In this document: in pieces, positions 60,222-64,000 of the stretch
How the letters are laid out: every line of letters begins with the position of its first letter
How positions within the stretch are numbered: position 1 is the stretch's first letter
Origin: Trujillonella endophytica
GTDB lineage: Bacteria; Actinomycetota; Actinomycetes; Mycobacteriales; Geodermatophilaceae
Direction: 5' to 3'
Length of the DNA stretch: 64,000 nt
NCBI RefSeq assembly: GCF_900110555.1
Contig: NZ_FOEE01000002.1
Span: 62,001 to 126,000, forward strand
Translations under genes and position numbers: made by a program
The notes under the pieces: generated by a model
Told to the model about the DNA's origin: nothing
The model's input: only the letters and a program-made list of their open reading frames with translations
Database searches by the model: none

Positions 60222-60267
60222 AGCCTGGGCGCAGCCGGGGGCGTCCGCCTCACCTCACCTGGGTGAG
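60222..60267 (-). promoter_or_regulatory. Shared-class promoter: palindrome 60249-60267, -10 CAGGCT (60227-60222)
   Basis: CTCACCT cacct GGGTGAG, 21 nt to CAGGCT on the minus strand. Rightmost member of the class. No matching hexamer on the + side. Confidence 0.78.
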
Positions 60268-60364
60268 CCCGCCCCGCCGGGCCCGGCCCGCGCGCTCGGA
60301 ACGACGACGCCCGGCCGGGTGGGTGGGACCCTCAGCGGATGGACGACGCCCGAGGGTCGGTCCC

Positions 60365-60523
60365 ATGAGCGCGCTGGCGTTCGCTGCAGCCGCGGCCTGG
60401 GTGTGCGTCGTGGCCGTCGTCCGGGGGCGGTCCCCCAGGAACCGGCTCGCGCTCGGCTGGCACCGGATGCACCGCCGCTGGCAGCGGGGCGCGACGCTCG
60501 CCGGGCACGGACCGGGCCGGTGA
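60365..60523 (+). CDS. Possible small membrane protein
   Basis: 52-residue open frame: one helix (LAFAAAAAWVCVVAVV) then a basic tail (RGRSPRNRLALGWHRMHRRWQRG). A GAGGG sequence precedes the ATG by about 9 nt. Size, topology and place in the block fit its neighbours, but no class promoter with correct geometry faces it. Moderate support only. Confidence 0.5.
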   Translation: MSALAFAAAAAWVCVVAVVRGRSPRNRLALGWHRMHRRWQRGATLAGHGPGR

Positions 60524-60561
60524 TCGCGGCTCTCGGGTGACGCCGGACCGACCCTGCACCG

Positions 60562-60615
60562 GCCGCGCGCGGCACCGGTGATGAAGGCGACCTCGCCCTG
60601 GACGCGACCGGTCAG
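60562..60615 (-). pseudogene. N-terminal remnant of a mycofactocin-type SDR gene
   Basis: Eighteen codons reading (L/M)TGRVQGEVAFITGAARG match the start of SDRs such as the one at 10014-10859. The match begins within the aldo/keto reductase stop (CTGA overlap) as if it had been the next gene of that operon. After the TGAARG loop the similarity stops at once and the frame leads into unrelated sequence. This marks a deletion or rearrangement junction at about 60561, the right edge of the stress block. Confidence 0.7.
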
Positions 60616-61619
60616 GACTCGGCTCCGTCGGCTTCGCGGGCGACGATGGCGTCCACGGCGGCGCACTCGTCGGGGGTCAGCAGCCAGTCCAGCGCGGCTG
60701 CGTTGGCGGTGACCTGTCCCGGGCTCGTGACGCCGGTGAGGACCGAGGCCACGGACGGCTGGGCGGCCACCCAGGACAGGGCCAGTTCCAGCAGCGAGTG
60801 GCCGGAGTCGGCCGCGAACGCGGCGAGCTCGTCCACGGTGGTCAGCCGCGCGTCGGACAGCAGCGGCTGCTTGGACATGACGCCGTCCCGGAGGATCGTC
60901 GCCACGAGGGCGTCGGAGGCCAGCCGGGAGTCCGCCGGCGGGGGCTGCCCGCGGTGGTACTTGCCCGACAGCAGCCCGCTGGCCAGGGGGAAGTAGGCGA
61001 GCACGACGGTGCCGGTCCGGGTGAGCGCGGCGAGCAGCTCGTCGGCCGGGCGCTCGAGCAGGCTGTACTGCAGCTGGCAGGAGCGGAACGGGCGGCTGCC
61101 CGAGCGCTGCACGGCCGCGGCGGCGTCGTGGACCTGCTCGGGCGCGGCGTTGCACCAGCCGATCTCGCGGACCTTGCCGTCGGCGACGAGCCGCGACAGC
61201 GCCTCGAGCACCTCGTCGACGGGGGTGTCCGGGTCGGGGAAGTGCTGCTGGTAGAGGTCGATGCGGTCGGTGCGCAGCCGGCCGAGGCTCGCCTCGACGG
61301 CGGCGATGATCCGGGCCGCTCCCCGCTCGCCGGGGTTCCCGGCGTCGGAGTTGAGGAACTTCGTCGACAGGACGGCCTCGTCCCGCCGCGCCCCGAGGGC
61401 CGCGCCGATCAGCTCCTCCGAGTGCCCCTCGCCGAGGAACGAGGTGATGCTGTACTCCTCGGCGGTGTCGACCAGGTTCACCCCTGCGTCGAGCCCGGTC
61501 CGCAGGATGCGGTCCACCTCCCCGGCGTCGCAGCCGCGGCCGAAGAAGTTCGTGCCGAAGTTGTTGCCGCCGATGCCGAGGACCGAGACCTCGAGCTCGC
61601 CGATCTGTCGTCGTCTCAT
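60612..61619 (-). CDS. Aldo/keto reductase
   Basis: 335-residue AKR-fold NADPH oxidoreductase. The catalytic tetrad is visible: Asp and Tyr in VDTAEEYS, Lys in VLSTKF, His in YQQHFPDPD. The C-terminal part contains SWVAAQPSVASVLTGVTSPGQV, the cofactor-binding loop. Substrate unknown. It lies at the start of the second catabolic region. Its stop overlaps the remnant start of a lost SDR gene, so it was once followed by that gene in an operon. Confidence 0.9.
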   Translation of the reverse strand: MRRRQIGELEVSVLGIGGNNFGTNFFGRGCDAGEVDRILRTGLDAGVNLVDTAEEYSITSFLGEGHSEELIGAALGARRDEAVLSTKFLNSDAGNPGERGAARIIAAVEASLGRLRTDRIDLYQQHFPDPDTPVDEVLEALSRLVADGKVREIGWCNAAPEQVHDAAAAVQRSGSRPFRSCQLQYSLLERPADELLAALTRTGTVVLAYFPLASGLLSGKYHRGQPPPADSRLASDALVATILRDGVMSKQPLLSDARLTTVDELAAFAADSGHSLLELALSWVAAQPSVASVLTGVTSPGQVTANAAALDWLLTPDECAAVDAIVAREADGAES

Positions 61620-61710
61620 GTGCTGCTCCTGTCGGGGGGACGGGCGGCGGTCGCCGGCCCCGGCGCGAGGAGCCCTCGCGCCGGGGCCGGCAGGTCGGCG
61701 TGCGGCATCT

Positions 61711-62955
61711 CTACTCGATCAGGGCACCGCACAGCGGGGACGCGCCTTCGACGGGCACGAACTCCTCCCCCTCGAGCGTGACGAAGTACTGGCACAGCTC
61801 GTCCACGCTGTCGGTCGTGAAGTCCACGGTCTGGGGGAAGAGGCCGTTGCTGTCCCAGGTCGCGTCACCCTGGAGGAAGGAGATGAACTCCGCTCCCGAC
61901 GCGTCGCAGCCGGCCCCCTCCAGGCCGTGGAGCAGGAGGTCGGTGTCGTTCCAGCCGGCGATCTCGGTGTAGGTGGGGATGCCGGTCGCGGAGCCCTGGT
62001 CCTGCAGCGCGCTCTGCAGCTGCCGGGTCGCCTCGGTCTCCAGCTCGACCGGGGCGTAGGCGATCGAGAAGCTGACCCCCTGGGCCGCCTCGACCGCCGG
62101 TGCCGATTGGAGCAGGTCGTTGCCGTAGCCGGTGGCGGCGAGGATGGCCGCCATCTCGATGTCGGCCTGCCTCAGCCCCGTCGCGATGGCCAGGGTGGTG
62201 TCGAGGGTGATCGGCAGGTACAGCGCGTCGGCGCCGGAGTCCCGGATGCCGAGGACGATCGCGCCGACGTCACTGCTGCCGAAGGGCACGTCCTTGTTCA
62301 CGTAGCCCTCGTCGATCCCGACCGCCGCCGCGGAGTCCACGGCCGCCTGGAGGGCGTTCTGCGAGCTCTCGCTGACCCCGAACGCGGCCCCGCCGATCCT
62401 CGTCGCCCCGACGGTGTCCAGGTACTTGCCGATGGTCTCGTACACCGCGCCCGGGTTCTGGATGGGCGTGGCCGGGAACAGGTTGTTGTCGGTCTGCACC
62501 CACACCGGGTTCTGGTCCGAGGCGTCACCGAGGACGGGGACGTCCTGGGCCTGGGTGGTCAGGTACTGGGCCGCGCCGAAGGTGAAGGCACTCGCGGACA
62601 GCACCGCGTAGACCTCGTCCTGCTGGATCAGCTTCTGGTAGGCCGACAGCGCCCCCGCCGGGCTGGACGCGTCGTCGGCGACGACCACCTCGAAGTCCAC
62701 GTCCGAGCACGCGCCGCCCTCGTCGGCGTACGCGGCCAGGCGGGCGTCGACGCCACGTTGCGCCGCGTCGCCGTACGTCGCGGCGGTCGGCCCGGTCAGC
62801 GAGGTCACCACACCGATCGTGATGCTGTCCGGGGTGCCACCGGCCCCGCCCCCGCCGCTGTCCCCGCCGTCGGACTCGTCGTCGCCGCCGCAGGCGGCCA
62901 TGGCGAGCAGCACGGCGCACGTCGCGCCGATCGCCTTCAGGTTCCTCGTTCGCAT
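61711..62955 (-). CDS. Liv-type ABC transporter substrate-binding lipoprotein (paralogue of 4081-5328)
   Basis: 414-residue branched-chain-amino-acid-type binding protein with lipobox LAMAAC (C22) and SITIGVVTSLTGPTAATYGD. It aligns along its full length with the protein at 4081-5328, including the FSIAYAPVELETEAT and CQYFVTLEGEEFVPV segments. Again no permease genes are adjacent. It lies 91 bp after the aldo/keto reductase start on the same strand and is probably transcribed with the reductase. It likely imports or senses a related organic acid. Confidence 0.9.
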   Translation of the reverse strand: MRTRNLKAIGATCAVLLAMAACGGDDESDGGDSGGGGAGGTPDSITIGVVTSLTGPTAATYGDAAQRGVDARLAAYADEGGACSDVDFEVVVADDASSPAGALSAYQKLIQQDEVYAVLSASAFTFGAAQYLTTQAQDVPVLGDASDQNPVWVQTDNNLFPATPIQNPGAVYETIGKYLDTVGATRIGGAAFGVSESSQNALQAAVDSAAAVGIDEGYVNKDVPFGSSDVGAIVLGIRDSGADALYLPITLDTTLAIATGLRQADIEMAAILAATGYGNDLLQSAPAVEAAQGVSFSIAYAPVELETEATRQLQSALQDQGSATGIPTYTEIAGWNDTDLLLHGLEGAGCDASGAEFISFLQGDATWDSNGLFPQTVDFTTDSVDELCQYFVTLEGEEFVPVEGASPLCGALIE

Positions 62956-62992
62956 GGTCCGTCGTCTCCTCGTCGTCGAGCGAGCGTGATGG

Positions 62993-63020
62993 GGTGTGCG
63001 GTGTGCGGTGTGCGGTGAGC
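62993..63020. repeat. Short heptamer tandem repeat
   Basis: Three exact copies of GGTGTGC followed by GGTGAGC, in the gap between two same-strand genes. Probably slippage-prone; no function inferred. Confidence 0.8.
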
Positions 63021-63057
63021 GGTCGTGCGATGGGGCCCGGGGCCCCGCTCCGGGCGG

Positions 63058-63930
63058 CTACACCCGGGTCTCGGGCAGGTCGGCCATGAAGGCCCACCAG
63101 TACTGGCCCTTGCCGAAGGTGGCCGCCGCGCTGGGGGTGTCCACGCTCCTGGCCAGGGCCTCGGCCAGTGCGAGGTCCTTGACCCCGTTGGCCGCCTGGA
63201 CCTGTCGCTGGGAGAGCTCTGCGCGGTCGGCGGGGGCACGGCCGGCACGCATCCCGATGGCCGTCATGAGCGGCGTCCAGACGCCGTTGCGCTCCATCAC
63301 GGCCCGGACGACGTCGGCCGGCACGGAGGTGAGGGCCGCGAGCCGGAGCGCCTCCTCGGCGACGAGGATCTGCATGAGCGACGTGAGGTTGTTGATGATC
63401 TTCATCGACATCCCCGAGCCCAGCGGTCCGACGCGGATCGTGTCGGTGGCGTAGGCGTCGAGGAGCGGGCGCGCGCGCTCGACGACCACCTCCTCGCCCC
63501 CGACCATCGCGAGGACGAACGGGGCGTCGGCGCCGTCGTACCGGGTCACCGTCACCGCGGCGTCCACGAGGTCGACGCCCCGGACCCGGCACCGGTCCGC
63601 GGCCGCCCGGACGACCTCCGGGGCCACGGTGCTGTGCACCATGAGCAGGCTCCCCGGCGCCAGGACCGGCAGCAGCGCGTCCACGCACTCGTCGACCTGT
63701 TGGGCGGTGCGGACGCAGATGCCGACGACGTCGGCGCCCTTCCCGGCGTCCGCGACGCCCGAGCCCAGCGTCGCCCGGCCGCGGAAACGCTCCAGGACCT
63801 CGGCCGACGCGTCGTACACCGTCAGGTCGCCGACGCCGGCCAGCCGGGCCGCGAGCCGGCCTCCCATGGCGCCCAGTCCGACGAAACCGATCGTCAGCGC
63901 GGTCGTCGGCCCGTTCCCCCGGTCCGTCAC
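63058..63930 (-). CDS. NAD(P)-dependent 3-hydroxyisobutyrate dehydrogenase-like protein
   Basis: 290-residue beta-hydroxyacid dehydrogenase family protein. The Rossmann motif is GFVGLGAMGGRLAARLAG (15-32), the substrate motif VDAAVTVT, and the catalytic Lys is in GSGMSMKIINNL. It oxidises a 3-hydroxy acid or reduces a semialdehyde; the exact substrate is unknown. The GTG start overlaps the preceding gene's stop by 4 bp, so it belongs to an operon that extends beyond the window. Confidence 0.87.
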   Translation of the reverse strand: MTDRGNGPTTALTIGFVGLGAMGGRLAARLAGVGDLTVYDASAEVLERFRGRATLGSGVADAGKGADVVGICVRTAQQVDECVDALLPVLAPGSLLMVHSTVAPEVVRAAADRCRVRGVDLVDAAVTVTRYDGADAPFVLAMVGGEEVVVERARPLLDAYATDTIRVGPLGSGMSMKIINNLTSLMQILVAEEALRLAALTSVPADVVRAVMERNGVWTPLMTAIGMRAGRAPADRAELSQRQVQAANGVKDLALAEALARSVDTPSAAATFGKGQYWWAFMADLPETRV

Positions 63931-64000
63931 GCCGACCCGGCCGTCGCGGTCGGGAGCGTGTTCGGGACCTGATCGAGCCGGATCCGGGTGTTGCGCTTGG
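63927..64000 (-). CDS. 3' end of an unidentified gene
   Basis: Only the last 23 codons are in the window, ending with a Thr/Ala-rich tail (TLPTATAGSA). The TGA overlaps the next gene's GTG start. Too short to assign. Confidence 0.6.
   Translation of the reverse strand, partial: KRNTRIRLDQVPNTLPTATAGSA

Noticed and set aside
18936-60267. The shared palindrome as a DosR/DevR box.
   Set aside because: The DosR core is GGGAC...GTCCC. The half-site here is GGRTGA with a 5-bp centre, so it is a different operator even though gene content is DosR-like.

Overview
The window is very GC-rich (roughly three quarters G+C), densely coded, with many GTG starts and 4-bp ATGA/GTGA gene overlaps. The gene set (furA-katG, F420-type and mycofactocin-type oxidoreductases, LAL/LuxR regulators, amphi-Trp, DUF2252 and DUF7144-type proteins) points to an actinobacterium, most likely Geodermatophilaceae (Blastococcus/Geodermatophilus/Modestobacter type). 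The family assignment is inference. No rRNA, tRNA, CRISPR array, transposase or phage gene was seen.

Layout. (1) 1-11.5 kb is an acyl-CoA or lipid-like catabolic cluster: Ddn-like protein, class III CoA-transferase, DUF35 Zn-ribbon protein, thiolase-fold protein without the usual Cys, TetR regulator, Liv-type substrate-binding lipoprotein, a tandem-fused CoA-transferase, an LLM flavin/F420 enzyme, an APH-like kinase, a mycofactocin-type SDR and a truncated haemoglobin. (2) 11.6-14.3 kb is furA-katG, followed by a 22-bp inverted repeat and a GGDEF protein. (3) 15.6-18.9 kb is a catechol ortho-cleavage operon catR-catB-catA-catC. (4) 18.9-60.5 kb is a long block of stress or dormancy-type genes, many of them small membrane proteins. 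It includes transporters (P-type ATPase, Pit, SulP, CPA antiporter, aquaporin, K+ channel, MFS), polyphosphate kinase 2, two Abhydrolase_9 paralogues, lipid kinase, patatin, Nudix, two MalT-like LuxR regulators, DUF2252, DUF1269, a nonapeptide-repeat protein, GH15 and HdeD. (5) 60.56-64 kb returns to catabolic genes (aldo/keto reductase, a second Liv-type binding protein, a 3-hydroxyisobutyrate-dehydrogenase-like enzyme). It begins with an 18-codon remnant of an SDR gene.

The main discovery is that block 4 shares one promoter design. A 19-bp inverted repeat, consensus YTCAYCC-N5-GGRTGAN, lies 21 or 22 nt upstream of a hexamer NANNNT. I read 25 such sites feeding 28 promoters. The A and T of the hexamer are present in all 28, and three sites fire in both directions. 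I did not see this design in blocks 1-3 or 5. The repeat centre falls about 42-43 nt upstream of the expected transcription start, the usual place for a class II activator. Five genes have the hexamer so close to the start codon that leaderless mRNAs are expected. The half-site resembles the MalT box, and the block encodes two MalT-like regulators with near-identical recognition helices. They are the leading, unproven candidates for the regulator.

Functionally the block would couple ion and phosphate handling, polyphosphate, glycogen/trehalose breakdown, lipid signalling and envelope proteins under one signal. That resembles the logic of the mycobacterial DosR regulon, but with a different operator.
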